In this document: piece by piece, positions 24,103 through 36,100 of the stretch
Layout of the letters: every line of letters begins with the position of its first letter
Numbering within the stretch: position 1 is the stretch's first letter
Origin: Phragmites australis
Taxonomy: Eukaryota > Streptophyta > Magnoliopsida > Poales > Poaceae
NCBI RefSeq assembly: GCF_958298935.1
Contig: NC_084938.1
Span: 25,711,501-25,775,500 of the forward strand
Direction of reading: 5' to 3'
DNA: 64,000 bases
Made by a program: the position numbers and the translations under genes
Notes under the pieces: model-generated
Told to the model about the DNA's origin: nothing
Databases searched by the model: none
The model's input: the letters and a program-made list of their open reading frames with translations, nothing else

Positions 24103-24402
24103 TCACGGCTCGTTCACGTCAGCTGCTATGTTGTCGTCTGAGCACTGATACTCCTTTTGTACTTGGTTTAAGATTAGCTGTGAGTCCCCTTTCACGAGAA
24201 GTTGCATGATTCCAAGTGATTCAGTTATATGAAGCCCGTTTTCTAGTCTCTCGTATTTTGCTACATTGTTGGAAGTTTTAAAATCAAATTGAATTATGTA
24301 CCTGAGTTTGTTGCTCGTTGGAGATTTACGTACATTGCCATCCCCTAATCCTTGAAGCGTGAGAGACCCATTGAAGAAGGGTGTCCAGTGGTCTTCGACC
24401 AC
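24103..24402 (-). pseudogene. Archaeal-type RNase H domain, second-level element
   Basis: A 99-residue frame contains DHWTPFFNGSLTLQG (normally W.l..DGs), SNNVAKYERLENGLHITESLG and LLVKGDSQLILNQVQKEYQC. These match the second RNase H (aRNH) typical of Tat-lineage elements. The acidic catalytic position in FFNGS is Asn, so activity would be lost. Confidence 0.78.
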
Positions 24403-24519
24403 ACTTGGCCTTGTTTCTTCAATGATGGTCCATTCGGCGATGAATTACGCTATTACTCTTGACTTCACACTTTTTTGTGGCATATATCCGACATCAAACT
24501 CATTGAGCTCGACCGCCCA

Positions 24520-24897
24520 CTACGCGATTCGTTCAGTAGCCTCCCTATTGTGTATGACATCCTTCAGCGAATACGTCATCACGACGGTGATCTTATGTGC
24601 TTTAAAGTAGTGTCGTAGCTTCTGGGAAAAAATCAAGACTACATATAGCAACTTCTGCACTTGTGGATATTGTAGCTTAGCATCGTGTAAGACTTCGCTC
24701 ACATAGTAAATAGGTTTTTGGACCTTGGCCTTTTTCTCGGAGCTTTCCTGTTCGACCACTAGGACTGTGCTTACAACTTGTTGGTTAGCTGCAATGTACA
24801 AAATGAGCTCTTCTTTTTTGTTAGGCGGTGTAAGGATTAATGGAGATAATAAATATCTTTTTAAATCATGGAAGTGCGCTTTGCTTCTTCCGTCCAC
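24520..24897 (-). pseudogene. First RNase H domain, second-level element
   Basis: The 125-residue frame reads as the RT-RNase H region of Ty3/gypsy pol: FHDLKRYLLSPLILTPP, LILYIAANQQVVSTVLVVE, PIYYVSEVLHDAKLQYPQVQKLLYVV and RHYFKAHKITVV. Order and spacing agree with the family. It is separated from reverse transcriptase by stops. Confidence 0.8.
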
Positions 24898-24899
24898 TC

Positions 24900-25610
24900 G
24901 AACCGGTCGTGTTTCTTCAGTAGCTTGAAGAAAAGCATGCCTCGCTTGCCCATCTTAGAGATGAATTGACTAAAAGCTGCAATGCATCCTGTTAATTTTG
25001 TGAACTTCTTTCATAGTTTGAGGTGACCGCATCTGGTCAAAAGCTTCGATTTTGCTTGGAACCCGAGAAGCTTGCTGGACGGAATGCCGAACATGCATTT
25101 TTTGGGATTAAGCATCATATGATATTTCTTGAGGTTGTCAAATGTTTCCCTGAAGTCGATGATCAATGCATCTTCTTTTCTGGACTTGACTACAATATCA
25201 TCGACATACGATTCTACATGCACCCTATTTGAGGTTGTAAATAGTTGTAGATACACCGTTGATAAGTAGCACCAGTGTTTTTTAAATAGAAAGTCATCTT
25301 TACATAGCAAAATACACCAAAAGGAGTGATAAAAGTAGTTTTCTCCTCATCCTCTATTCCCATGCTAATTTGGTGATACCCCAAATAGGTATCTAGAAAA
25401 TATAGTATTGCACAACCTGCTGTGGAGTCAACGATCTGGTCGATGCAAGGAACAAGGAAAGGATCCTTGGGACAGGCTTTGTTGAGGTTAGTGATGTTGA
25501 TGCACATTCTCCATTTGCCATTGGCTTTCTTGACGAGGACGGGATTCACCAGCCTATAGGATGACGAACCTTTCGAATAAAGTTCGGCTTTATGAGTTTG
25601 CCGATCTCGT
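24900..25610 (-). pseudogene. Reverse transcriptase remnant, second-level element
   Basis: The fingers/palm part (25549-25214) has NPVLVKKANGKWRMCINITNLNKACPKD, FLDTYLGYHQI and FITPFGVFCYVKMTF. The second frame (25310-25011) has the active-site block SYVDDIVVKS and LNPKKCMFGI. The YVDD signature is intact, but the domain is split by a frameshift between the two parts. Confidence 0.82.
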
Positions 25611-26210
25611 CCTAGATGGCTTGCTTCCTATCCTCCGCAAATCTTTGTTGTTTCTGCACCATGGGTTTGGAGTCAGGCTTAATAGCTAGTCGATGCTCAA
25701 TCACCTCCCTAGGGACTCTAGGCATATTAGACGGTTGCCATACAAACACATCTTGGTTTGCCCGGAGGAAAGTGACGAGCTCAAGTTTCGATTTAGGGTC
25801 GAGGTTAGCCCCAACTTTAACCGTCTTGGCTAGTTCAGATAAGTCGAGGGGTATTGCTTTGATGCCATCATCAATCTTCTTGACTTTGACACTATCGTGG
25901 GAATCTCCCTTGATAGCCTCATCGGACTTGGAAGTGTCAGCAAGACTTGCGAGCTTGGATTCCTTGACGTCAACGATAGGTTGATGCTTCTGACACTTGG
26001 AATCACCCCTTTAGAAGTGGTTGCCGCTCGACTGAGGTGTTCGACCATGTCCAAGCTCTGCTTGTCACATTTGACTGCTGCACATTGATCTTCCCTAACT
26101 TAGTTATGATCTTTTTGGGACCTAGGATCTTGAGCATCGGGTATGCATAGTGCACCATGGGCATGAACTTTCCTAGCATTGGGTGGCCCAGGATCACGTT
26201 GTACGCCGTC

Positions 26211-26471
26211 TCAAAGTCCACGATATTGAAAGTAAGCTTCTCTATACGGAAGTTGTTGGGCATGCCAAATGTAATTGGCAACTCGATCTGGCCTAAGTGG
26301 CATGGTCGATGTATTGGGGGTTATGCCATGGAAAGGCTCGACTCCCGCCTTAAGCTCCAACCTTTGTACTTCCATATTGTCTAGGGTCTTAGTGAAGATG
26401 AGGTTAAGCAAACTACCCCTATCAACCAATGTTCGAGAAACTTTAATGTTGAGGATAGTCGGCTGGACCAC
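26211..26471 (-). pseudogene. Retropepsin-like protease remnant, second-level element
   Basis: The 86-residue frame includes VSRTLVDRGSLLNLIF, which corresponds to the aspartic-protease motif LvDxGSSxNil. Next comes FHGITPNTSTMPLRP, also usual in this region. The next frame (26281-26003) continues with FNIVDFETAYNVILGHPML, the usual downstream segment. A frameshift separates the two. Confidence 0.75.
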
Positions 26472-26639
26472 GACTGGGTATCAATCAGGGTGTGGAACTG
26501 TAGCCAGATAATCTAATAGATTGAAGGTTATCGGAACCTCTGACCACTTGAGGTATCGAGTAGGCCCAGTCAGAGCCAAGTTGACCTCTCATTCGACTGC
26601 CTTATATTGCCTCTTAGATTCATACGTGGTGGACCCTCC

Positions 26640-27700
26640 GAAGATGTGTGCTAGACTTTGGTGAAACTCGTAGAATTCGGGCTCATCACCGTTAATGTTT
26701 GGCTTGGCCTGTTTGTTGTTGTGCTCAGCAAAGTGGCCTTATGATTTTCACCGACCTTCTTTTTGATGACATGGAGTTTGTTGAAGTCGTGTTGGCTGGT
26801 CTGATGGACGGTACACCATTTTTCACCACCTCGACTTAGGCCTTTGTTGTCCCTAGTTTTGAACAACTTGATCTTGTCAACTGCGGCTATGGTCATATCT
26901 GGACCCTTGTGCTTGCCACCGGGTTTGTTCTTCTTCCTCTCGTTCTTCGAGGACTCGAGCTTGTCCTTACTAGATTGAGGGTTCTTGACTTGTACTTGGG
27001 CTTTTGCTCGCTTTGCACACTTGTTGGTCAACTCGAAAAGCTCTTTGACTGTGTAGATTTTTCGAGTAGCCATCTTTTTGAGTAGGTCCGTGTCTTGGAT
27101 GCCTCACTTGAAGGCAATAATGACTAACTCATTGGGGATGTCTGGGATCGCGTTACGCCTGTCACTGAACCAGCGAATGATATCTCACAGTGACTCGTCC
27201 TCACCTTGGTTCAGCTGATGGAGATAGTTCTCTGTTCCTAGGTAGTTGAATGTGCCTTGGAAGTTGGCTATGACTGAGCCTTCAACTCGGCCCACGATCG
27301 GATCGAGTTAGGAGGCAGGTTCAACAACTAGGACCTGGCAGGTCCATCAAGCTTGGTTGGCAAATAAATGACCATTACCTTGTTGTCACTGTCTGCTGCT
27401 CGAATAATCATGGTATAGATCTGTAATCACTTGTTAGAGTTGATCTTTCCATCATACTTTTAGATCAAACCCGCCTCGAACTTCTCAGGCCATCGTATCT
27501 AGCGAAGCTCGTGTGTGAAAGCTTTGTAACATCCATCAAATTCTTCAGGAGGAGGTGGGGAGGACTATCGCGCATGTTCCTTCGAGCAGGGGAGTTATGT
27601 TGACCATATCGTCCTAGAGATCTGCAATCGTAATAACAGCGGTTGTCCTCTTGATGTTCCTCACGACGGTTGTCTATCATTATATGTAGATCATGCCAAT
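26640..27700 (-). pseudogene. gag remnant, second-level element
   Basis: On the minus strand, across frames, about 27480-27080 gives KYDGKINSNKWLQIYTMIIRAA, YLPTKLDGPARS and LLNLPPNSIRSWAELKA, the core gag signature of this group. The last 140-residue frame (27073-26651) starts MATRKIYTVKELFELTNKCAKRAKA. It ends with a degenerate CHHC-type finger (WCTVHQTSQHDFNKLHV) in which the last Cys is Leu. Confidence 0.8.
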
Positions 27701-28753
27701 AGTGAGGAATATGATTTTTGAGGTCTTCCTAGTTCCTATGCCTATGGGTAGGGCAGTTATAGTTAGCATGCAAAGTGGTGCTCAGGCTCGATCACCTAAG
27801 CTTCCCGCCTGGGATCCCTCGACTTGGGGATGCTCATGTCTGTGGCTCCTCGAACCAGCGCCTTGCTGGTTGGGGTGCCTAGAGTTACTAGGATTGTTCG
27901 ATCGAGCAGCTTAGATCTAGACCGCATCAAGAAGGGTCATGACCTGATTAATCATAGTGGTTAAGGGATTAGCTGGATCACTCCCGAAGGGACCTTAGAA
28001 TCAGATGGGCTCCATGGATATTAGCAACCGGAGTGCTGAAAACATCACTGCCTAGACTCGACTGTGGTCGACAAGTTGCTACTCCGAGGTCACTAATCTG
28101 AGGGAGCTCACTCCTCGATGCTTGAGCCGCTGGCAGTGGAGGTGTGCCCATCGGAAGTCATCGTTGAAGACCATAAGGTACCTGACCTCCTATGATCCGT
28201 CGATAGAGAGTTGTGTCACGGACACATAAAGCTCCAGCCCTAGATGTCTCTGGTGGTATTTTGCCAACAACACTGGTACCATGAGCGGTAGTTACCTCTA
28301 CTGAATCCTCAGGAGTTTATGTGCCATTGTTTATCACATAATTTGGATCTACCATCATTGGATCAGCAGGTGGGATATCAGCTCCTCTAGCCATGAAAAC
28401 AAATCGATCTATTCGGATGCTCTGACTGGTGGCAGAGTACTGGTGGCGGAGTCATCATCGCCACCCTCATCACTATTGGTGTCCATGCACTGGAGAACAT
28501 TAGTCTCCTTGGGATCCCACTGAGATATCCCACCTCGCGATATGCGTCCAATGGCCTGGACTCGATAATACCGATATGGATCAGTTCACCTGATGGTCCT
28601 AGTGGAAGATTATAGTTCCAAATGCGATCTTCAATCCGTCTAAGGGTGATTCGAGGGTGATCGTTGTTGACCCAAAGTGGCCGTAGAAGCCGACGCAGAA
28701 GAATCCGGTGCTCATGTGCACTCAAGACATAGTCGATCCTGAAAAGCAGAAAG
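27701..28753 (-). other. 5' leader/upstream coding scraps of the second-level element
   Basis: This is the interval between the primer-binding region and gag in the minus-strand element. A 148-residue frame (28833-28387) starts inside the LTR and has no recognised domain. No intact gene is supported. Confidence 0.4.
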
Positions 28754-28773
28754 CCCCTACCTCGCACGCCAAC
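28754..28773 (-). other. Primer-binding region of the second-level element
   Basis: On the minus strand GTTGGCGTGCGAGGTAGGGG follows the LTR end. It parallels GTTGGCGCGCCAAGTAGGGG after the 5' LTR of the third-level element, which supports a shared lineage. The priming tRNA was not determined. Confidence 0.6.
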
Positions 28774-29135
28774 TATAATGGATTTGTTCCTGACAATATG
28801 TCTAGAAATAATGGGGTTACCTTCGTGGATCAAACATCGAACATGAAGCGAGACACATAATATGTATATTGGTTTGGGCCTCCAGTTGGAGTAATATCCT
28901 ACGTCCTGTGTGGATGATTATGTGTATGTATTCAATCGAGTATATGCAATGTGGCTAATCTATTACAAGAAGTAGATCGGATCTAGTCTAACCTAGGACT
29001 AAAGTTGCCAAGTTCCTCATGCGCTAAGGTCTTGATGCTTGCCTCTAATATCCGAGAGAAAAAGAAGCCTCCTCCGAGTGGTCTGGTCCCCTCCTTATAT
29101 AGGCGTGATGTACCAGATTCTATCCATCCATAGTC
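28774..29135 (-). repeat. 5' LTR of the second-level element, inner part
   Basis: On the minus strand this part contains a TATA box, CCTATATAAGG (29103-29093), and ends ATTATA next to the primer-binding region. Insertion of the third-level element cut it at the TSD TAGTC. The remaining part is at 38938-39173, giving an LTR of roughly 600 bp. Confidence 0.72.
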
Positions 29136-29879
29136 TATCGGTGTATAAAATAGCGGGGTCCCTGTTATGAGGGCCCACACCAGCCAATACTAGTTTGTAG
29201 AAGATTTTTTCCTAGACCAGTGTACCACATAAGGAGATCCCACAACCAGCCTTCACTGGTCACAGGACAGGTACTCACCAACCCAGTCCATTCTCATTAA
29301 ATGCTTTCCACTCAAGTATTTTCCTTCCCAAGGCACTCCTCCCTAGTGGATTGGTCGCGGCCATCACAGAGATGCCCATGACCCATCCTGTAGCATTAAA
29401 CATTATGGGACAAGCACGTAGGCATGTCAGGCTACTTCATAGGTGTGCATGCAAGATCGATGATAGGACAAGGCAGATCGGCTAACCGGGGTGAGGTAAA
29501 CATGGAGGTGTCCAGCGGATGGGACGGGCTCGACAGCTTCATCAGGGCAAAAGGAGCATGTGCGCCGCCCATTGTAATAGCCTAAGGGTGGAAAGTTTTA
29601 GAGGGGATGGGTCGACTGCTTGTGGGCCCATTTGTAATTTCTCCCTCTCTTGTATATAAAGAGGAGAATGGGTCTGACATGAAGGGAGGATCTAGAATCA
29701 GTTCATAAACACTGATAACAAAATACATAGGACGTAGGGCTATTATCCTTCAGGAGTCCTAAACATGTATAACCCCTGTGTTCTTGAGTTCACCACAAAC
29801 ACGTGCACATTGCAGATGTTGTTCATACGATCATCGACCAGTACACCCCGGAATCATTCTCAGGAATGGACCCTTGATA
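29136..29879 (+). repeat. 5' LTR of the third-level element
   Basis: Similar along its length to 38130-38932, for example attctcattaaatgctttc and tagcctaagggtggaa. TATATAAAGAGG near 29653 is a likely TATA box. The first two bases are TA instead of TG, and the end is TTGATA instead of CCGACA, both consistent with point decay. Confidence 0.85.
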
Positions 29880-29904
29880 GTTGGCGCGCCAAGTAGGGGG
29901 CACG
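29880..29904 (+). other. Primer-binding region of the third-level element
   Basis: GTTGGCGCGCCAAGTAGGGG directly follows the 5' LTR. The priming tRNA was not determined by eye. Confidence 0.55.
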
Positions 29905-29947
29905 TTTCTGCATTTTGGTAAGTGTTGGAGATTAGATTGGGCTACCG

Positions 29948-30340
29948 ATGGCTAGATCCACGGCAAGTGCTGAGTCCTGTTCCGAGGACCCTGATTACTG
30001 CGAGGTGTTCATCATGTGATACAACCCAGACGAGCCCAGTGTCCTCCAGGTATGAGGCACCGAATCGGAGTCCAAAGGCTCTAAGGCTCAACAGGAAGTT
30101 TGCATGACAGTTCATGCAACAGGGGAGGGGGCTAGCGAAGGCTCCTGTGTCCTGGGTGCCAGTGATGATCCCCATGCCATGCGCCAAGAGGGTAACCAGA
30201 CCGATGTCAGATACGAGGATACTGTGCACAATCTCAACCACCACAGCGTCAACCGGACAAACCATTGCAGAGGATGAGGTCCTTGGCGTCGCCATCACCA
30301 AGGTTGTCATGCCACACAAATGCTAGGGGCTCCTCCCCCT
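29948..30340 (+). pseudogene. 5' ORF remnant of the third-level element
   Basis: A plus-strand frame begins MARSTASAESCSEDPDYCEVF just after the primer-binding region. It continues with one stop (after PSVLQV) as an acidic, low-similarity protein to about 30265. Its position fits either the N-terminus of gag or the extra ORF that some Tat elements carry upstream of gag. I cannot choose between them. Confidence 0.4.
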
Positions 30341-30599
30341 CGCGATATGTCGCCACTTCACGCTTAGCAGCTTGACTATGAGGCCATAACGTCTGCATAG
30401 AATTTACAGACCATGTGAATACTTCTTAGCCACACACCGGAAGTAGTACCGGTGGGTTCGCCAATAGTGCCATGGTTGCGTGACCTCAACTAGAGCATCA
30501 ACTAGGCAAGATCGCCAAACAGGTAATAGAATACCTTGAGACTAATCAGATGCGGGGCCTTTTGGGAAGGGTCATCTCGAGGATAGGAAAAAGAGCCTT

Positions 30600-31870
30600 C
30601 CGCTCTTCAAGTTTTTAATAAAAAGAACGGCCACTTCTGGCGGATACCTGGAATGGAGGCAGCCTTCAAGGATCTCAACAAGTGACCCTTTTTCTCCTCT
30701 TGTACTGACCACTCCTCGACCAGATGAGGAGTCATTGCTCTATTTTGTAGCTACCCCTATAGGTCATAGGAGCGGTACTGGTCGTCGAGTGGTGAGAGTT
30801 TACGGTGACTAGAGATGAATAGGCATAGGACCACACATGTCGATACGTCGTGCACGTTGAATGGACTAGGGGCTGGAGCGATGGCAACCCCACAAGCCAG
30901 TGACACCTTCAGGTACACATTTCAATTGTATATTTAGGCCACCAAATAGTGTTACGGAGTATGAGGGCCTCTTATCTAGAATACGAGTAGAATCCACACG
31001 TGGGGTAAAATGCCCACTAACGATGAGAGACTCGCTACTGGTTGTAAGCCAGGTGCAGAGGTTTTCCTGTTCTCGAACCAGACGACGATGACATACCTCT
31101 TCGGAGTGAGAAATCTAGAGCAACGCTCCTTTGGTTTTGAAGTATAGAACGTCCCTCGTAAGGACAACTTCCTAGCCAATCAGTTGTCCCGTCTAGCCCC
31201 TTCTTGCGCACATGTACCGATCGGAGTCTTTGAAAAAAGATTCACACAACCACCCATCGTAGTCTCGGGCCAACATGGAAGGGATGCTCCGCATAGAAAC
31301 GTAGCACCAGAGGCAACACCTTTGGAGGCAATGACTCCTTCAGTGTCGTCGACCTCGAGTGGCCATCATGTGGTCGCTCTGCTTGATTCATATATGACTT
31401 AGAATCGAGCAACCCCTGATGATCATGGGTCAGCAGAAAGGGTCAAGTGGTAGGACCATAAATACTCCTAGGTAGATGGACGCCTCTACCGCCAAAGAAG
31501 CAATGACCTTTTACTGAAATGCATCACTCAGAATGGGGGAGCACAACATTCCCCAACATCCTCGGAGGCATATGTGGTGGCCACGCTTCATACTGCACTT
31601 TGGTCGGGAGAGTGTTTCGGTAAGGATTTTATTGGCCCACGACCCTCCAGCCTAAGCACAACAAATTGTACCACTCTCTTGTCCTTTCACTGATTGGGGG
31701 CTCATTATCATAGGACCATACCCTAAAAGACCTAGACGGTCTTGAATTCATGTTCGTGTCAGTCAGCAAATCCGCTAAGGGAATCGAGGCCAAGACTGTC
31801 AGGAAATTTGCCAACACATCATCGATTAAGTTCACACGAGCAGTGGTAGTGTGATTTGGCGGTCCAAACC
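30600..31870 (+). pseudogene. pol remnant of the third-level element: RNase H, aRNH, integrase
   Basis: Reading across frames: the RT/RNase H junction (LQVFNKKNGHFWRIPGMEAAFKDL) at about 30616-30680, then aRNH text (RYTFQLY, then a degraded AEYEGLL) at 30910-31140. Linker sequence PIGVFEKRFTQP is near 31218. Next come a degraded integrase finger (CGGHASYCTLVG then GFYWPTTLQ) at 31570-31650 and the start of the integrase core near 31690-31860. It is very similar to the fragment at 1-1014. Many stops and deletions exclude function. Confidence 0.75.
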
Positions 31871-32520
31871 TCATATTTACAAATAAACAGGACTCAATTC
31901 ACCAGTCAGAGGACGCACGTCACAACGTACGACCAGGAGGCACCACGAGGGGGCAATACAAACCCGAGTGAAGAGTCCTACGAACGTGCTCAAAATTCAG
32001 TTTACCTGGTATTAATATAGCCTCAGGCGCTACTACGACCGTAGTGATGAGTCCTAGAATAGGGCAGGTCATGATATGCTCCTCCCCAAGGGGGAGGGGT
32101 CCTACAAAGTGGTCTACTTTTCCTAACCCAACACGGTTGACTTGGCCAGAGGCCGGCCACAAATTACACAAAATAGCAAAACACGAGTTCTATGAGTAAG
32201 GCTGCTTGAAGATGAGCCTGTTTTTTATTTTGCAGGATCTTCCGGACGAGCATGTAACATGGCTTGTAAGGTTTTTTCAAAGTCAGAAAATAGACTCTAT
32301 TTTGCAGGATAACCCGGGTACGCACAGGCTCACCAAATGGTAAGTTTTTCTGATTCCTAGGCTTGACCACCTAGTCGGTAGTTTTTTCGGCTGACCAAAC
32401 TATTGGGGGCTAGAGCTTTTAGGATATGTAGTTTGTTTTTGTGCAGTGTACGGGTTTTTTTTCTACTCGATCGATCATATTCTTGGGGTGAGAGTTAAAA
32501 TTGCTGCTCACGTATTATCG

Positions 32521-33030
32521 AAGGTACGAGCATTCGAGGGATGACGACCACAAGGCCACAAGTCTTAGATCAAGTCGAGCGCTAGTCGCCCTCGAAGGGC
32601 TCTTTGTTCTATGGGCCATCCTAAGCGCCAGAAACCTTGCTAGCGAGCACCCCAAACCAACTCACCACTAAAAAACAAGAACATTGTTGCTTGCACAATG
32701 TCAAAGGTATGGGCGTCTAAGGGATGACGATCATGAGGCCACAAGCCCTAGATCGGGTCGAGCGTTGGTCGCCCCCGAAGTGCTCATCATGCTAAGGGCC
32801 ATCCTAAGCACAAGAAAACTTGCTACGAGCACCACAAACCTACTCACCACTCGAACAAAGGAACCTTGCTTCTCACACAATGTTAAAAGTATGGGCATCC
32901 GAGGGATGACAACCACAAGTCCTAGATCAGGTTGAGCACTGGTCGCCCCCGAAGGGCTCATAGTTCTAAGTCCATCCTAAGCGCCATGATCATTGTTAGC
33001 GGGCACCCAGAACCTACTCACCACTCGAAC
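32521..33030 (+). repeat. 182-bp tandem repeat, about 2.8 copies
   Basis: Copies begin at about 32521, 32704 and 32886. Each has AAGGTATGGGC, GAGGGATGACGACCACAAG, TAGATC.GGT.GAGC and CACCACTCGAACA. Spacing is 183 and 182 bp. The array lies between the integrase remnant and the antisense ORF. Confidence 0.85.
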
Positions 33031-33116
33031 ACAGGAAAAATTTACATGAAGATTAGTCCTTTCATTACAAAGCGACCACCTGGGCTGCTCTCGGAGGCTT
33101 GTTCTAAACAGTCTAT

Positions 33117-36100
33117 TCAGTACACACGAGACCCAAAAACATAAGGCAGTAGATCGAACCGGATAGAACAAAGAAGGGAGCGGACAGTGGGCAGATATGA
33201 GTCTGTGAGTTCATGGAGCTCCTCAGTGGTCTTTGTGGCGCTGGTAAAGCCTTCGAAGACTACTAGGATGAGGTCTATATCCGGAAGGTGCTCGTGCACA
33301 TAGGCCAGGGCAAGGCAAGCGTCAGTGCCTCCAACATCCAGCAAGTGGTTTCTCACCATCACACATAGCATGTCCTCAAGGCCACTCGCCTCCTCGGAGG
33401 CCACCAAAAATCAGTCGACGTGACCAGTCATGGTGTCTCCAGGCGTTGGACAAACCTGAACATTGGTGGATCGCAACAGCGAGTCAAAGGGAGTAAAAGC
33501 TTGGCTGAGGCGATCATAGAAATATTCTCGCAGCTGGTCGCTTTCACTAGCCATCTTCTCTAAGTCTCTTCACGCCATGAGCAGCTCCTCCTGAAGAGCT
33601 GGTCAATAAAACAGGTCAAAAATCACACAGAAGTTAGCCGATCAGGTCTCACTCGGCTAGCCTATGACTAACACATGGCTATGTGGTGGCAAGACCAACG
33701 CACCTCAAAGGTCACCCTACAGGTTCTATTGCTCGACCGCAAATCCCATCTCACACTCGGCCACTGCTTCCCGGATATGCCGGTCAATGGAATCTTCGAT
33801 AAGCGTTGTCAGGGATTCAGTGCGAGCAGGTGGGTCGGCCAGTTCTGGTCGTACCACTTCAAGCTGGCACTGGTCATGGGCATTGTCGGTAGGTAAGATC
33901 AAGGGCTCGAAGCGGGGGGGGGGAGGCCTAGGCATTTCAGGGCTTCTACAACCATGGTAGCAACAATGAAAAAATAATTAGAGAAATAAAAAATGGATCC
34001 CACATAGTCCACTACCCCTTGGCACTCCTCCTGCAGTCTCTCCTCAGCTACGGGCCTGGTGACCGCAACCCCCTCCTAAATGAGGTTGAGGTTGAAGTTG
34101 GGATTGTGGCTGCGGTTGCACCAGAGGATGAACCCCACCTCATCCCTCACCGCCTACGCCACATCATCAGGACCCCTCGCCTCAAGAATACCCGAGAGCT
34201 CAAAAAAAATCTCCAAGAGAACCTTGGTAGCATAGAACCAGGCTAGGGCTATGCGTGGGTACTTTGGCTCGATGATCTCCAACTCGAGGCTCCCCAAGGG
34301 CTCCTTAAGTGCCTTAAAAGCATCTTAGAGAATGCTACGAGTAGTGCTCTCGTCCTCCATAAGTTGGGTGTGTTCGGCGGCGAGCGTGGCTTTTTCTCAT
34401 TGGAGCTCACCACACTTTTGCTGATGCACGAGCCGTGCTTTCTTTTCTTTGGCTAGCTGCTTCTCTAGTTCAACGCACCTACTGGTAGCCACTTCCTTAT
34501 ATTCAATTAGCTTGCGGATAGTGTTGGGTAACAGGTAGGCTATACTAGCCTAAAACAAAAAAATTTCTACCGTATTCACCCAGGAAATCATGCTACTAGG
34601 AGATTATAGATCATTACCGCTCGACGCGTAGTGCAGCAGAAGAAGAGTTAGAGTAGACCAATCCAACATTGTGCGCGTCAAACTCCTCGAGCATCTTCTC
34701 GATCAGTTCCTTGACCAGCTCCAAGTAGGTGGTCGTGCTCCTCGACCAACTCCGAGCAGGTGGTTGTACTCCTCGACTACGTCACGTTCAACTCGTCGAG
34801 AAGATCAGTGCCATAATAGCAGCAGCGCCTCTACGGTATCCACACGTACTGGGCAGAAACGTCGAGCGCCGATGTGCTAGCACTGCATGCGCAGCTAGGG
34901 TTTTGGGAGATCATGTGAAAGGTTGCGGCTAGAGTTTCGGAGTGGCTCAACCTCAGCACTCCCTACCCACATCTCCCCTTATATAGAGCTCACCAATGGG
35001 CTCTCACGTTGCAAGCTCTTTAGGGCTCTAACTTCTCATGGATCACAATCCAATCAAAAACTCATATACGAATCTAATTCGTATATTTTGTTCCAACCCA
35101 TTAAGTGTGTGACCCGTTAGATTCATGTGCAAATGGCTACGATTTGGAAACCCTTTCCAAACCGAAGTCAATAGCGGTCCCTAGCAGCACATGTTGACTC
35201 CCGAGTATACATAGAAGATCATATCTGAACCTTGATATATACATGCATCGATCCCTTCGCCTCATGATACCAGTCAAGCTCAAGGCGAGATACGTGCCAC
35301 CCTTGTGATAACTCGATCAAGTAGTGGATTCATTATGATTAACTCTTTAATCATATTATCATGGCCATCCACTTTCTCAATTCAACTACCTCGAGGGGTC
35401 CAAAGATATCTCTCTCGTTATCAAGGAAGGGCAAATTCCATCTTGATCGCTCATACCCCATGACATGTTTCATAACAAACCCAAAAACTACCTTTATAAC
35501 TACCCAGTTAGGGAATAACGTTTGACAGCCTCAAAGTATGCCACTACATATTCTGGAAATAAATGACGATCTCAAGTCTAAGGATTTTGCAGGTATACCA
35601 TTTGAGATAACAACTAATGGCACATCATAAATAACAATCCCAGCAATATATCAAGGTAGGTCTATCCAACATCATGTTCTCTAACATAAATATCCACATT
35701 ATTGACATGATATCTTTATACCTATGATCCATGAAATGTGATCATTAATCAATACATGTGCTGCTCTTATGTATCATCACAATGACATGCGACCAGGGAT
35801 CGACTAAGAATAACATCATGATATAAACAAAGAGTTTCATGAACAAGTTGCATACTTGCTAATCAACATGAACAATAGTCATTCTTGGAATAACACATTA
35901 TTCGGTAGTACATGAGCATAGACATGTGATACAATCATCTCTATGATTGCCTCTAGGGCATATCACCTTCAGATAGAGGCCGGGAAGTGGGTGGCCAGGG
36001 AGAGCAAGTCAAAGGCTAGAACGGGCTCCATGACCGGGCTCAGTAGGCTCGAGAGCCATGATCAATGCTCCTAAGGTCAGAGCTGCTGCAGGCTACGGGA

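Noticed and set aside
28387..28833. 148-aa minus-strand frame as a host gene
   Set aside because: It begins inside the LTR and crosses the primer-binding region of the second-level element, so it is retroelement leader.
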